Assembly (NCBI GenBank): GCA_022605955.1
Contig: JAKCOZ010000032.1
Coordinates: forward strand, 7,068,001 to 7,132,000
Length of the DNA: 64,000 nt
Direction of reading: 5' to 3'
Origin: Rallus limicola
Taxonomy: Eukaryota; Chordata; Aves; Gruiformes; Rallidae
Part shown: positions 11,198 to 23,577 of the stretch, piece by piece
Numbering within the stretch: position 1 is the first letter of the stretch
How the letters are laid out: the number at the start of each line of letters is the position of its first letter
The notes under the pieces: model-generated
Told to the model about the DNA's origin: nothing
Databases searched by the model: none
What the model saw: the letters and a program-made list of their open reading frames with translations, nothing else
Made by a program: the position numbers and the translations under genes

Positions 11198-11616
11198 GTA
11201 ATAGCTTCAAAATCATCTACCTGTGGAAAAGATACAATCTCTCACATTCTAGGCAGTAAGACAGACTCAGATGAACAGATTCTGAATGAAAGCTCTCCCT
11301 TACAAAGGTTTTCCATAATTCTCCCATTTTGTTACTGTTAACTTCCCTTTGGAGGTGAAATCCCCGCCACAGAACATGCCAAACCACATAGACCCCTGAT
11401 CCAAGTTATGTTAGCCTGTCTGGTCTCACACTACTCAACTCCAAGCCAACAAGAAAAGAATCAATAGACCATCTATCAGGTGGGATTTGTTTCTCTTTCT
11501 CCTCCAGCACTGACCAAGTTTTCCCTAAACAGGCTGGCATGGTGTGAAACCTGCTTACATAACCTGATGGAAATTACATGCACAGGAAGGCCATAGAGCT
11601 GACTGAATACGGGTCT

Positions 11617-12362
11617 GGAATCATATAATTGTAGGGGTTGGAAAGGACCTCCAGAGCTCAACGGGTCCAACCCCCCTGCCAAAGCAGCTCCCCAGCTCAT
11701 ATTGCACAGGGCGGTGTCCATCTCCAGAGCAGGAGACTCCACACCCCCTGGGCAGCCTGTCCCAGGGCTCCCTCACCCTCACTGGGGAAAAGTTCTTCCC
11801 CAGGTTGGTGCAGAACTTCCTGTGCTCCAACTTGCAGCCATTGCCCCTTGTACTGTCTCCACAGACACTGAAAAGGGGCTGGCCAATTCCCCCTACATCC
11901 CATACTTAAGACAATTATAGACTTTAATTAGGTTCCACCCCCCTTAGCCTTCTCTTCTCAAGACTGAACAGTCCCAGCTTATTCAGCCTTTCCTCATAAG
12001 GGAGATGCTCCAGGCCCTTCATCATCTTCGAAGCCCTTCTCTGGACTCTCTCCAGGAGATCCCTGTCCTTTTTATCCCAGGGAGCCCAGCACTGGACACA
12101 ACACTCCAGGTGGGGCCTGACCAGGGCAGAGTAGAGGGGGAGGATCGCCTCCTGTGACCTGCTGCCCACACTCCTCCGGATGCCCCCCAGGATCCCATTG
12201 TCTCTCTCAGCCCCCAGTGCACACTGCTGGCTCATGGCCACCCTGTCATCCACCAGGACCCCCAGGTCCTTCTCCATAGAGCTCTTCTCTAGCAGGTCAT
12301 GCCCCAGCCTGTCAAGCTTTCCAACAGTTATTCCTTCCCAAGTGCAAGACTTCACATTTGCT
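11617..12362 (-). mobile_element. CR1 LINE, 5'-truncated (copy 3)
   Basis: A minus-strand copy of the same CR1 subfamily as copies 1 and 6. An uninterrupted reverse-strand frame (12355 to 11924, 143 codons) covers the ORF2 C-terminus with blocks [48 protein letters not shown] and [20 protein letters not shown]. The 3' UTR follows, ending at the CR1 tail near 11617. The intact frame suggests relatively recent insertion. It carries the same 15-bp 3' UTR deletion (junction 11719/11720) as copy 1. Breakpoint near 12362 is 5' truncation typical of target-primed reverse transcription. Confidence 0.96.
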
Positions 12363-12793
12363 AATGGGAGCCTTCTGTGAAGGCTGCGTAAACAAAGTAC
12401 TTCATGGTATCTTGATTCTTTTTTTCTTCTTTGTAGTTATATATGATCAATATATCACTATCACAAGGACTAAAAATGCAGCTGTAAATGTTTTACTGGT
12501 GTCATATACCATTCTACAAGTGCCACTACAGACCTACATTTTTACAGCGCCTCCAAACATTGTTATGATGTTATTTTTCTAAGTATGCATATTAAAAAAC
12601 CTAATGTACAAAAAGCTTTAATTTTCAAGTATTAGGTTTCTGAAGTAAAAGCCTTTTAAGGCTGAGAGAAGAAAACAAAAAATTACAAAAAGCAATTCCA
12701 GAACCAAAGTTTCTGACTCACAAAAGCAACAAGCACTTTATAACCATGGCCCTACTGCTTTCAATAAAACTTATGCTCTGAACTGCTTGTCAG

Positions 12794-12840
12794 TCTTGAG
12801 AAGGGAGCTCTGGATTATAATTTTCAAAACTACCAGTCAG
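12794..12840 (+). other. Candidate 47-nt plus-strand exon
   Basis: The donor AGTCAG|GTAAGTGAC after 12840 is close to consensus, and an acceptor (cttatgctctgaactgcttgtcag) ends at 12793. Two of three frames are open: LEKGALDYNFQNYQS and LRRELWIIIFKTTSQ. It is too short to assign and could be a cryptic splice pair. Confidence 0.15.
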
Positions 12841-15148
12841 GTAAGTGACACACATCCTTACTTCCACTGCCAGGAGCAGTTTAGTAATACTCCATTTGGC
12901 AGACATTTGAAGGTCCGAAGGTCCTCTGGTGCTCTGGTCCTCTGGACTTTTCCTAAAGTCAGCTATTTACTCTTGGTCCATATGCTTCTCTACCCCAATA
13001 TTTCATACATTTTACTACAAAAGAAACCCCATTACAGGAATGCCAACAAATTCATTCAAAATTACCACAGAGGACACTTAAAGTTCAGTTCTGCACTGCC
13101 TACAGCTATGATACCTTGTGTGTTTGTATCTCAGAAGCGAGCACAAAGGCACAGAGGCTCACTTATTACCATGGCAATAAAAAAAAAATCTATTCTTTCA
13201 AACGACTGGAGGAGTAGTGGGAGAGAAAGGATGATCCTTAGACAAAACAGCAGATCACCTTATAGCATGAGTAGATGTACACATTGTCACTGACTCATAC
13301 ACCAGTATATGCTGTAGCATTTTATGCTATATCCACTCGGAAGTACTCTGAGTCAGTCTTTGATATACTTTTTTCTCTGTAAATTATTTTTTATCCCACT
13401 GTAGTGTGGTTCTCCCAGGCACAATCCAAAGTGATTAAGGAACTTAATAACAGAAACTGCAACCTGTAGGACAGCGATTTCCTTGTAATTAACTTTGCTA
13501 TGCATTTTGACAGGCAGTCTGTAAGACTAAAACTATGAAATTATTAATTAAATCTTTAAGTCACACTTACTCTTACTGATGAAAAAGGGCTACCTATCCC
13601 CTATCTGTCAGCACTCTGTCGTAAAAATACAGCTCTTTCAGAAGCCTGTCCTACAGCTTATCTCTTTAGTGTTTCTCCTGGTAAACAATGTTTTTTATCC
13701 AATTCCACAATTCCTTAAATAACAGAAAAGCCTTTACTCTTTACCCTACTGAAACAGAGGGGAAACCTGCCTTCCTGCTTTCATAAAGCCTTAACTGTTT
13801 TCACTGCTATGCTGTTTCAACGAACTCCAGGTTAGCAGCAGCAAAGGACCTGCAGACTAGCACTAGATGAGTGTGTGAGCCTTATGGAAGGGTCAACTGC
13901 ACTATGCTGTCTGTGCAGTTTGCAGGACACAGCCTGCAAAACCCCTTTGATGTTTGAGCCCCAACATCATTCCTTCTCCAGGTATCTGTGAGGATGTCTG
14001 AAGGGAGCAGATTTGCAGGCACCCTTCAGAGGCCTTGCCCAGGAGCAGGGGTGGCTCAGCAGTGGCCAAGAGCACTTTGGCTTCCGTATCGCTCCGCAGA
14101 CACTGCTCTGAGCTGGCAGAGATCACAGAAGGGAGGAGCAAACCCTCAGCAGCTTTCTGCCATGCCAGGCTAACAAAAGCAGAGTGCTTAAGGGACTTGC
14201 TCACACTGGAACACACACTGAGCTTCAGGAAGTTTATGCACTTTTGGCTACAGAGTTATAACTAGATGGCAACACCTCCTTTATTCCTCACACCTCCGCA
14301 GCAAAGGCAGAGAGTAGTAGCTTCAAATAAACATTTCCAGGCAGCATTTATTTCTACTTCCATCAAAGCTACCATGTTAGAGCTATCATAAAACAGTGAT
14401 AGGTTCAACAGATCTATTCAGGCATAACGTGATCCAATGACTTATCATGGTATGTAAGAGACACATAAAACTATCTCCCTTTTTTGTTACTGTCTTGGCA
14501 AGGAGATATATCCTTTAACACCATGAAATATCCCTCAATACCACGATGCCCAGGCCATCACATGTAAAACAATGACTTTGGCACTTTACTGAGCAATTGG
14601 ACAACGCTTATGAGACAGTACCCAACACAAGGGTGCCAAGCCAGGCGTACTGAGGTGCCACAACCAGCAGTAAGACCCAGCTCTGTACCAAGCAAGGCAC
14701 AGATCGTGAGGAGCTGGGCTTTACACCCTCCTGAACTCCACACATACAGCAAATTTCATGACATCCATTTTTCAATCAAAGACTTCATGCAACAGCTAGA
14801 GATAAATGTGTTTATTGATACTTAATGAGTTCACAGAAACTCAGTCAATACTCACTACACCAGAGATGTCAGACTGTCTCCAGCTGCTACAGTCTAGAAA
14901 AGCAGCAATAAGATCATCTGAAATGCATTTAGATTCCAGCCCAGGCTACAAAAAACTGAATAGTTTGGAAAAGGAACCTGCCAAATGTGCTGAGTCAGCA
15001 TTTGGCTTTAAATAAAGACGTTTCAAAAAATGTCAAACATCCTTCATGTGCTGTATTGAAACTTTCTAATTTGACTTACCCCAGCAAAGTTGCCTCAAAC
15101 TTTGTTAATTCACAGTAATGATCTTATTTCTTCCTCCTTTGATTACAG
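12841..15148. other. Unique sequence, no supported gene
   Basis: The plus-strand frame 12787-13293 (168 codons) runs through the strong donor at 12841, contains no recognisable motif and has AT-rich random-looking composition. The frames over 13902-14265 are open on both strands and look like chance in a GC-richer patch. Confidence 0.4.
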
Positions 15149-15234
15149 GTACTGTCGAGAGGGTTTACATACAACACAAACTGTTATCAAACACTTGTGC
15201 TCTGTGGCATCTTGGCACGGCAATTCACTGTGCA
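15149..15234 (+). other. Candidate plus-strand exon, 86 nt
   Basis: The acceptor is excellent (cttatttcttcctcctttgattacag), the donor weak (TGTGCA|GTAAGC). The frame entered with one upstream base reads TVERVYIQHKLLSNTCALWH and stays open through the donor. No family is recognised. Confidence 0.15.
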
Positions 15235-18200
15235 GTAAGCCATTACAAAACACCTAAGGCTCAGAAATGCAGACATCCTGGACACTTCAGACATCCAACT
15301 ACAGTTCTCACTCCTGGATGATACAAGGTTTTGGTGCTACTTGCACCTCTTCAGGAAAAAACACCCCCATAGTTTCATTAAAGAAATAGAAAGCAGAAAG
15401 CATCATGTCCAAGGAGGCATAATCTTCAAGGTAGTTAGAATCAGAATAGTTACGAGTTATGAGGATCCTGCTAGGCAGCAAGACTTTAACACTCAAAACA
15501 TTTGGGCAACTGAGTTGTCTCATCAGCAACAACTCATGTTAAACACAATCCTACTTCGAAATCGCTTGGCTACATTAACCAATACATGAAAATGCTACAA
15601 CAAATAAAGACTTAGATGCCACTCAAAACTAAGCACTTGAGTGATCCTCTTCTGTTCAATCATTTTGCTTTTATACTGCTCCTATCGAGTCTGAATCTGG
15701 CTGAGCTGCTTTGGAAAGTAGTTATCTTACATCTAGCAATAGGAACTCATACAGATATTTCCATAAAGGTATTTTACTTCGTTTTCAAAATAGGAGATGC
15801 CACAACAAGAACACAATGTAATATGAAAAAAGCAAGCTGCAATATTTCTGTTTACATTTACAAGCTAGACTAGATGAAATACAAAACATTCCTAGTCCTG
15901 AGTGTAAACAACTATTTCATACATTTTAATAAAGATACAAAAACATCCAAGGAATTGCCCCTAGATAACATGGGAGAATTGCAAAGTAAAATGCATGACA
16001 TTTCAAACAAGTGAAAATGCACTGACATTTTATTCAATGCTCCACCAAGAGAGGAAAAAAAACCCACACCAAACCTCTCCCAAACTGCCAATTGTTTTCA
16101 GTTAAAAAAACCAAGGCAAGTCTTTGGTTTAGATCAGATCAGCTCTACATATAGAAGGTTCCACATGGGATTTTTTTATAGCGAGTCCAGCTTAACATCC
16201 ATTTGGAACAAAGGTAACGAGGAAGCCTTTACACCAAGGGCTAGAGCAAGGTCCTGACCTGTTTGCCTTTCCCTTTTCTCACCTACCTTCTCAAAGCACA
16301 CCATGTGAATAGTTCCCCAAGTAAAACAAACTGCCCTTATCAGCTTTGCTCTATGCAAGCTGCTTCATGAAAATTCTAATACTACTGGGCAGTAGGTAGC
16401 AAAATGTTTCTTCATGTCTAATGCTGGTTCTTTTGATACAGTTCATTAGCAGTCTTCTAAGAGGCACATCTTTATTAACACTATATGGAAGCACCTGTTA
16501 ATAATGTTACATTTACTTGTAGAAAGAGGCAATGTTTTTGTGTTTAATATAGTTTATTAAATAAAAATATTCAAGACTAATCAGGCTTCTGTGGCACATC
16601 CATACATCTGCTTCAAAACATTCACATGTCCAGATACACCACTGCAATACAAATACTATGAGATACTACTACATCACAGGTAATCTACAGCAGCATCCCC
16701 ACATATGCTACCAAAACAGGAGCTAATTTATAGCTCTGGACTGGCATTCCCTCACACACAGGCAGCAAGACTCAGATTCCTCTGAGAAATTTCCTGATAT
16801 TTCTCCTTTCGCAGGCTATCTGTAAAGGCATTCTCTCTCCACCAAGCATCTTGCTTAATGAATCCCTTCTTTCCAGTTGTTTCTGACCACCCCCATCTCT
16901 ACACATGATGGTTGACAAGGCCTCTCCTCACCTAGCTCCCCCAGGCCCTGACAGCAGCTCCTCCAAACACCAGGAGCCCTTTTTCAGCCCGCTGCACAAG
17001 AGGGAAATCTCATTTCCTCCTTCAGCTCCTCCTGCACACACAGAGTGCCACAAGTGCTGCGTTCTTCCAAGCAGCTGACACTACACCCCTGCATCATCAA
17101 CACCTGGGTGTGCTCTGTCAGAAGAGATGCTTGTGTCATTCCACTTCTGGCAAGTCAGTGCACACTGTGTTTCGAGCTGCCGCAGAGGGATTTCAACCAG
17201 TTCAAACCTGAGTAACTTTGTCTTGTACCACAGGCAGGGCTGGAAGCCATTAGATACCATGATAAGCTGTTGCCACCATAATATAATAAAGGAGACCAAT
17301 CCAACAAAAGTTGTCATCAGTGAAACTACTCATATGTCACTTGCTTCCTCCTGGAATCCAGTGAAAATACCCAGTCAGTGACTTCCCCCTAGAATTTTGC
17401 ACTTTCCTAAAAATCCCAGGTACCGGGGAGTTAAAAATTCTTATGACACTGAAACACTAGTAAATGTATGTAGCAGAGCAGGGAATGCAGCTACACCTTT
17501 CCTCACATGCCCAATAAAGCAAATTAAGATACATAATCACCTCCTATCCATTTGCCTGCTCGCTCTCTTAGGATGTGGTCTGTCTGAAGAGAACTGCATC
17601 TCCCACTGCAAACCAGCAGCTTCCCATGATGATCAACAGAGTGTTTTCATCCCTCTTCATGCTGCTGTGCAGGGCACAGCAGTGACAGAGACAAGCAGAT
17701 GGCTTTGGACACCTTCAGTTTGCAAGCAAAGACACCTGGCTGCAGACCTAACAAAGGCGTTACCTGTGGAAATGTGCTTTGTCTGCCACTGTCATCACAA
17801 CCACCGCCTGCTCAACTTCAACATCAGGGTACAGTAAGCACTAACAGCAGAAGGCACTAGAGCTGTTGAAGTAACAATGGATTAGCGATTTCAAACACTT
17901 GAAAAACCCTGGGAAGAATGAGAGCTCTGCTTATCCTAACAGACAAATCATCATAAGGTTATCAAGGAGTCTTGTTCAGGCACCTGCCTTCCCCACAGGC
18001 CTAAGTTCACATGCAAACTGAAGAGCACCTCTTGCTCTTGATACATTTCTATTCTCCTTCTGGCCTCCGTATGAGTGCCTGTGGTTGGTCCCAGATGGGT
18101 TTGGAAAAGTCACCTCCCCTAAAAGCTATTAGCACATTGGCCCATTAGCAGTCCAGCAGCTGAGGTTGAATGATGCTGCTGAGGTTGCCTCACACACTCT

Positions 18201-21200
18201 CTCTACCAAAGCATGCAGAGTTGATTTAGCCCAGCTTGGTATAGTTAGGGACTGAGCTGCCTCAGAAAGCTGAAGATGATTGGAGGGAGTTTCTGCACAG
18301 TTACTGGATCTTTTAGCTATGTATCCTGGCAGAAGGGAGCCCATACAAATCCTCCACAAATACAGCCTCATCCCAAACACCACCCAAGTCTTTGCCATCT
18401 CACTGTCAACTTCCAATATCAGACTCTCACCACAAGAGCCACAAACAGGAGAACTCAATGCCAGAAACATCTTATGAAAAACCACCCAATATCTAAGAAA
18501 CTGAGGACAGAACAAATGGGTCTTTGACTCAAAGATGAGAGGCCCTTTTACCATACAGTGTTTTCGTCTCTTATCCTAGGCACCCTATGGAATAGCAGTT
18601 GTGGTAGGTTCTTGAGACTCTAGAAAATAAATGCTCTGTGTGCACAGTGCCGGTGTCTCCAGAGAAGTCCCTTACCTGACAAAAAAGCATCACCCAGCAT
18701 TCAATGGCTGAAGAGCCCTCATGCTACTCGGCCAGTGTCCTTGCTCATGCTCGGATACCAGAAGCACCACGCAACAGTGTGGGAAGCAGGAAGGTGCAGT
18801 AAGAGCACTGGGAATGGTGTGTACCCACAACAGCAGCATCAGATGTGGACAAAGCCACAGTGAACTGTTTTGTTTGAAAGCCACAACTTTGGCACGATTA
18901 TTGTAGCACTCAAACAGTTGAGCAATATAACACAACCCTAAAAAAAAAAATCCAACTTTGCAAACAGATAGTCTCTCATCATTCTGGTCCTTTAATGCAT
19001 TAATACTGCCCCATTTCAGTGCAGTATTTTTTTTCCTGAAGTAGCAAACCATAAACTCTTCAGAAAATTAAAACAATTAAAAATTTAAGTGAGCACTAAG
19101 TCAACAATTTGGTGATACAATCATGTATTTTCGATTAGATATTCACAGTCTGCAAGTGAATATATTTAGGCCAATGTATCAGCATCATCAACAAAAATAT
19201 TCATCATCATTACCACTTTCATCTGGCAGAAATTAGCAGCAGATGTTATGGAACTTTTCCATGTTTATATTCATAGATGCTTGACATTCTCCCATTGAGT
19301 TCAAAGTAAGAAAACACAGTGAATAATCATCCCACGTTCACAGAACACTATTTTGAATTGTAACCTGCACCTACTTTCCAGTCACATCTCAGGCTGCAGC
19401 AGCCATTGCTGTTTGGACTCAGTCTTCAGCAAAGACAACTCGCTCTGTGCAATGGCTGAGCAGCAGTAAAACAGAACACTGGCTGGCCATCCAGTTACTG
19501 CCCAGTCACTATAGTTACCCCTTGGCAAGTCTGATTTGACCAACCACCACACATTTAACTCCACACCACCAGTAAGAAGCATCAATCCTTTTACTCCACA
19601 GTCCACTGGTAATCAGCAACATTAATTTCCTTGTACAGCAGGACAGATCTTTACCTTACACACAGCCAAGTCCTCTACATTAAAGAATATTTTGTTAGCC
19701 CAACTACAAACATTAAGTCAGTAACAATAAAAAGTGTGATTTAGAATAAAAACCAAGCAAACACCCCAAACAAAACCCAGGCCTCCAGAGACAATAAAGA
19801 TGATGCCCTTGGCTGCCCAAGCAAAGCCATACCTGTTCTCTCTGCCAGTTAGGAATCACACAGCACAGAGTAGTGACAAAGCTTGGGAAGGGCCTGCAAG
19901 GGAAGCAGGAGAATCTAGCAATTTTAAGAATCACCAACTGTTTAAACTTCTTAACATACCTACAGACTCCTTCCGCTTTCACATGACTGTACTGTCCAGG
20001 AACTAAGGCCACTGAACATGGCTTTTTTCAACCTTTTCTTCTTCGAAGGATTATTTGTCAATAAATCTATTTACTACATGGGAACAGGAACACAAGTGCT
20101 AAGATAAGGGAAGAGCAGGGACCTGTGGCAAGGAGCGCAGGGGACGTAAGGAGCCAGGTGCCATTGGGCTCACACTGCCTCCTGAGATAGAGCAACCAGG
20201 GATTATAGCACAGGTCCTTCGCATTGTCAAGGCCTAACAGGAACAGAGTTACTTCCATGCCTTTTTTTACCTGCCTTGCTCTTCCAGATGATCTGAAGTC
20301 TCCAGGATTACACTGGGATGTTTTTCTAGTTTACTACTGTTCAGGCTGCTACAGTCTGGCTCCACAGACCAGGCTGCGTGAGGACTTCCAGCACACCCAC
20401 AGAAAGAATTGGGGTAATGTTACAGGGGAGGGGAAGGAATAAAAGGGAAACAAGAGGAGGAGGGGAGGAAAGCCAACACCAAACCTGAATTCTGATTCTC
20501 TTTCAAATCAGGCAGGTACACCTACCAGCATCCTAAAAGATACCGTTCTCCATAGAGACAGAGAATGAGGGAAGCTGGCAGGGAGGCCAACAGGCATTAA
20601 TTACAACATCAACAGCGTCGCTCTAGCGAGAATGCAGAGGGAAAGACATGATGCCTTAGATAAAATACTACCAACTCCAGCCCATAGCTAGCAAGGTGCT
20701 GAAAAACTCATATTTCACAGTAGGCAATACAAGTAGAGAACCAGATCAAAAGACAGCATTGTACCAAAAATATACAGGCAACTTAATCTGGTAATAAAAC
20801 TGAAATATTCAGGCAATGTCAGTCTGTCAAAGCATCTATTTGGTCTACCAGCTAACACACCAGCAAGAAAAAACCCACAGCATTGCAACTCTCTTCCATT
20901 TATGACAAAGATATAGTAACACATCAACTTCCCCTCACTGAAATCCTGCATGTCCTTGAAATTACAATTTATCACACTTTTATTAAGCACAAATAAGAGG
21001 AGTATTTGAATTTAGGTATGGTTATAATTAGAAATAATGATAAATTTCTATTTGGAGTTAAATCTTCCTGCCAATGGAGGTAAAATGTGACATCTACTGA
21101 ACTTGATGAAGAGTAAGTTATCTGATGTAACAGTAACTGGATAAGTATCAAACAGAGGTTTCAAAAGCTCCAGTGTCTGTATACCTTTGGGGGTGTTTGA

Positions 21201-21350
21201 GTGTTGACAATGTAGCTACACAGTGAATAAGAATGACCCTTTTTTAAGTCCAACAAATGGTAACTGGGAAAACAGGGAGCTTTGGTCTGTGTGGGATTTC
21301 TGTTTAAAACAAACAGCCCTCCCTATAAAAATACCACAGCTGCCCTCACA
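15235..21350. other. Unique sequence, about 6 kb without a recognised gene
   Basis: Scanned for repeats, RNA genes and exon-like frames; nothing specific was found. The longest frames (17397-17837 plus, 18129-18554 minus, 18690-19052 minus) have no domain, no coding-like third-position bias and overlap open frames on the other strand. A minus-strand donor (GAGAAG|GTAGGTGAG near 16286) lacks a good acceptor. Confidence 0.35.
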
Positions 21351-21506
21351 AACTTGACTGCCTCTGAGGAGTGAGGAACTTGACTGCCTCTGAGGAGTGA
21401 GGAACTTGACTGCCTCTGAGGAGTGAGGAACTTGACTGCCTCTGAGGAGTGAGGAACTTGACTGCCTCTGAGGAGTGAGGAACTTGACTGCCTCTGAGGA
21501 GTGAGG
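21351..21506. repeat. 26-bp minisatellite, six identical units
   Basis: Six head-to-tail copies of a 26-bp unit (aacttgactgcctctgagga plus gtgagg) start at 21351, 21377, 21403, 21429, 21455 and 21481, with no mismatch that I can see. Because 26 is not a multiple of three and the unit lacks stops on the minus strand, all three minus frames stay open and give 26-residue periodic frames (for example within 21216-21605). Those are a by-product of the repeat. Lack of divergence suggests recent expansion and possible length polymorphism. Confidence 0.97.
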
Positions 21507-22975
21507 AATGAGGAGCCTCTGCTCCCATCCCACCTTCTGGGCCAAACCAGCCTGAGAAGAGCAGTGCCAAGAAGTACCTGCTGCCAGCACCGGAGTCACT
21601 CCCACGCTTCCCAGGCTGGAAGTCCCCTCTCCCTCACATGAACATTTACTCTGTGACAGTCACACATTCTTCCACTGAGAACCAAAGCCCACAGACAGAC
21701 CTCCCGACCAACAGCCAAACCAAAGGCACCATCTCAGAGCTGGGACAACCAACTCCTGGAGCCATGAGGGCACAAACACAAGCAAGCTTTGCAGAGCCGC
21801 ACAGCCATAGGCTTTTATCAGCACGGTTCTCACCCGTCTCCTGTCTAATGAAACACCCATAGAGCAGGAGGTGATTATGAACAGCAGCCTGGAGGGTATG
21901 AGAGTAGGAACAAGGCACATTATTCCAAAAGCCAGCTCAGCCCTCTAACAGAGAGATAAATCTGACAGAGCACGAGCGTGGCAATATTAACTATTAATAT
22001 CTTTTAATCAATGCTTTCTAGATTGCTGAACTACATTTTCTCAGAACAAAGGAAGGTAGCAATACACTCACATCCCCACTGAGCCCTCAACTTTGCTCTT
22101 TGTACAGCATTCCTGGAGATTTCCCTACCAACAGTAGTTCTTACAATCACAAAAGCAAAAGCTTCTCGTGTCTAGCAGCAGTAGCATCTGTAGGATACCT
22201 CTGCTCCCTCCTGAGCTCATTCCTGATTGCCAGGGCAAGAACCTCTCAGTTCCTTAGCTCTGTGCCATTTTACCCTTATTCATCCTGACATTTTTCCAAC
22301 CCTTAAGCAGCCCACAAATATACACAGACCCAGTAAAACACAGGAAGATCCACATGATATTCACATCTCCAATAAGCCCATTTTCAAGCAAACAGTTTTG
22401 TTCTGTAACCAAATAGTTTCTTCTTCTGCCAAGCAAAATTTTGCCCATATTTTCAGTTAGAAATCTTGATGCAGGCAAGACACATGGATTAGCCTGGCCT
22501 TCCTAAAGGCAGCAGCAATGCTGCCTCATGACCCATATACTAGGCAGCTTGGCAGCTTCCCACTGACTTCAAGTGTCCTACGAACTGCAGCTCATACCAA
22601 CTTCAGAGCCACCTGCAGCTTCCAAGACAATCAATACAGCTTCTCCAGTACCCAAGCATAGATTTTAAGGCCACATTTAGCTGCTTGATTGAAAACTTTT
22701 TACCCCAAAAAGGATTGTGGGAGGAAGCCACCCAACTGTGAATGCTGGGTCCAGTTTGGAGCCAACGAGACAATTCAGGAGCAGAGCTCATGTCTGTCAC
22801 ATCAGACCTATGCTGCGAGTCATGCATGCTCACCTATGCAACAAAAGAAAAAAGGTGTAAGATTCAGGGCTGATTGGGCAGGAAATGTAGAATTACATTG
22901 AGCCTGTCAAACATGGCATTTTGGAGAACTTGTCCCACCTGAGAATACAACAGTTGTGCTGCTTTGTTTTCAAAT
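21507..22975. other. Unique sequence, no recognised gene
   Basis: Overlapping open frames on both strands at 21638-21920 show no motif. No repeat family was recognised. Confidence 0.4.
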
Positions 22976-23577
22976 TCAGGTGGCAGCAGGGACAGAAAGG
23001 GGATTGTCCCTCTCTGCTCTGCCCTTGTGAGGCCCCAGCTGGAGTCCTGTGTCCAGAGCTGGGGCCCCAATACAAGAAAGATGTAGAACTGTTGGAGAGG
23101 GGTCAAAGGAGCCACAAAGATGATCAGGGGGCTGGAGCAGCTCCCCTACAAGGAGAGGCTGATGGAGCCAGGCTGGTTCAGTCTGGAGAAGAGAAGGCTG
23201 TGGGGGGACCTCATTGCAACCTGCCAGTCCCTGAAGGGAGCAGAAGAACAGGAGGGGAATCAGCTTGTTCAAGGGCAGAGACTGGCAGGACAAGGGGGAT
23301 GGAGTGAAGCTGAAAGAGGGAAGGGTTAGATGAGATATTAGAGGGAAGTTCTTTACAGAGAGAGCGGTGAGGGGCTGGAACAGGCTGCCCAGAGAGGTGG
23401 TGGATGCCCCATCCCTGGGGGAGTTCAAGGCCAGGTTGGATGGGGCCCTGGGCAACCTTGTGTAGCTCCAGGCATGGAGATTGGTGTCCCTGCCTGTGGC
23501 AGGGGGTTGGAGCTGTATGATCCTTGGGGTCCCTTCCAACCCAGACCAGTCTATGATTCTGTGATTCTATGATTCTA
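22976..23577 (+). mobile_element. CR1 LINE, older subfamily (copy 4)
   Basis: A plus-strand CR1 3' portion distinct from copies 1, 3 and 6. The ORF2 end is decayed but readable ([15 protein letters not shown], an eroded version of the LERVQRR block). The 3' UTR includes gaggctgatggagccaggct and aacaggctgcccagagaggt. It terminates in the classical octamer array at about 23550-23575 (tatgattctgtgattctatg). Multiple frameshifts show that it is older than copies 3 and 6. The 187-codon minus-strand frame at 22976-23539 is antisense to this element. Confidence 0.95.

Noticed and set aside
12787..13293. 168-codon plus-strand frame
   Set aside because: No recognisable domain, composition looks random and AT-rich, and it runs straight through a near-consensus splice donor at 12841; treated as chance.
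17397..17837. 146-codon plus-strand frame
   Set aside because: No motif and no coding-like third-position pattern; in unique sequence without splice signals.
21216..21605. 129-codon minus-strand frame with 26-residue periodicity
   Set aside because: Produced by the stop-free 26-bp minisatellite.
22976..23539. 187-codon minus-strand frame rich in Pro/Leu/Ser
   Set aside because: It is entirely antisense to CR1 copy 4, so its openness reflects the repeat and not a gene.
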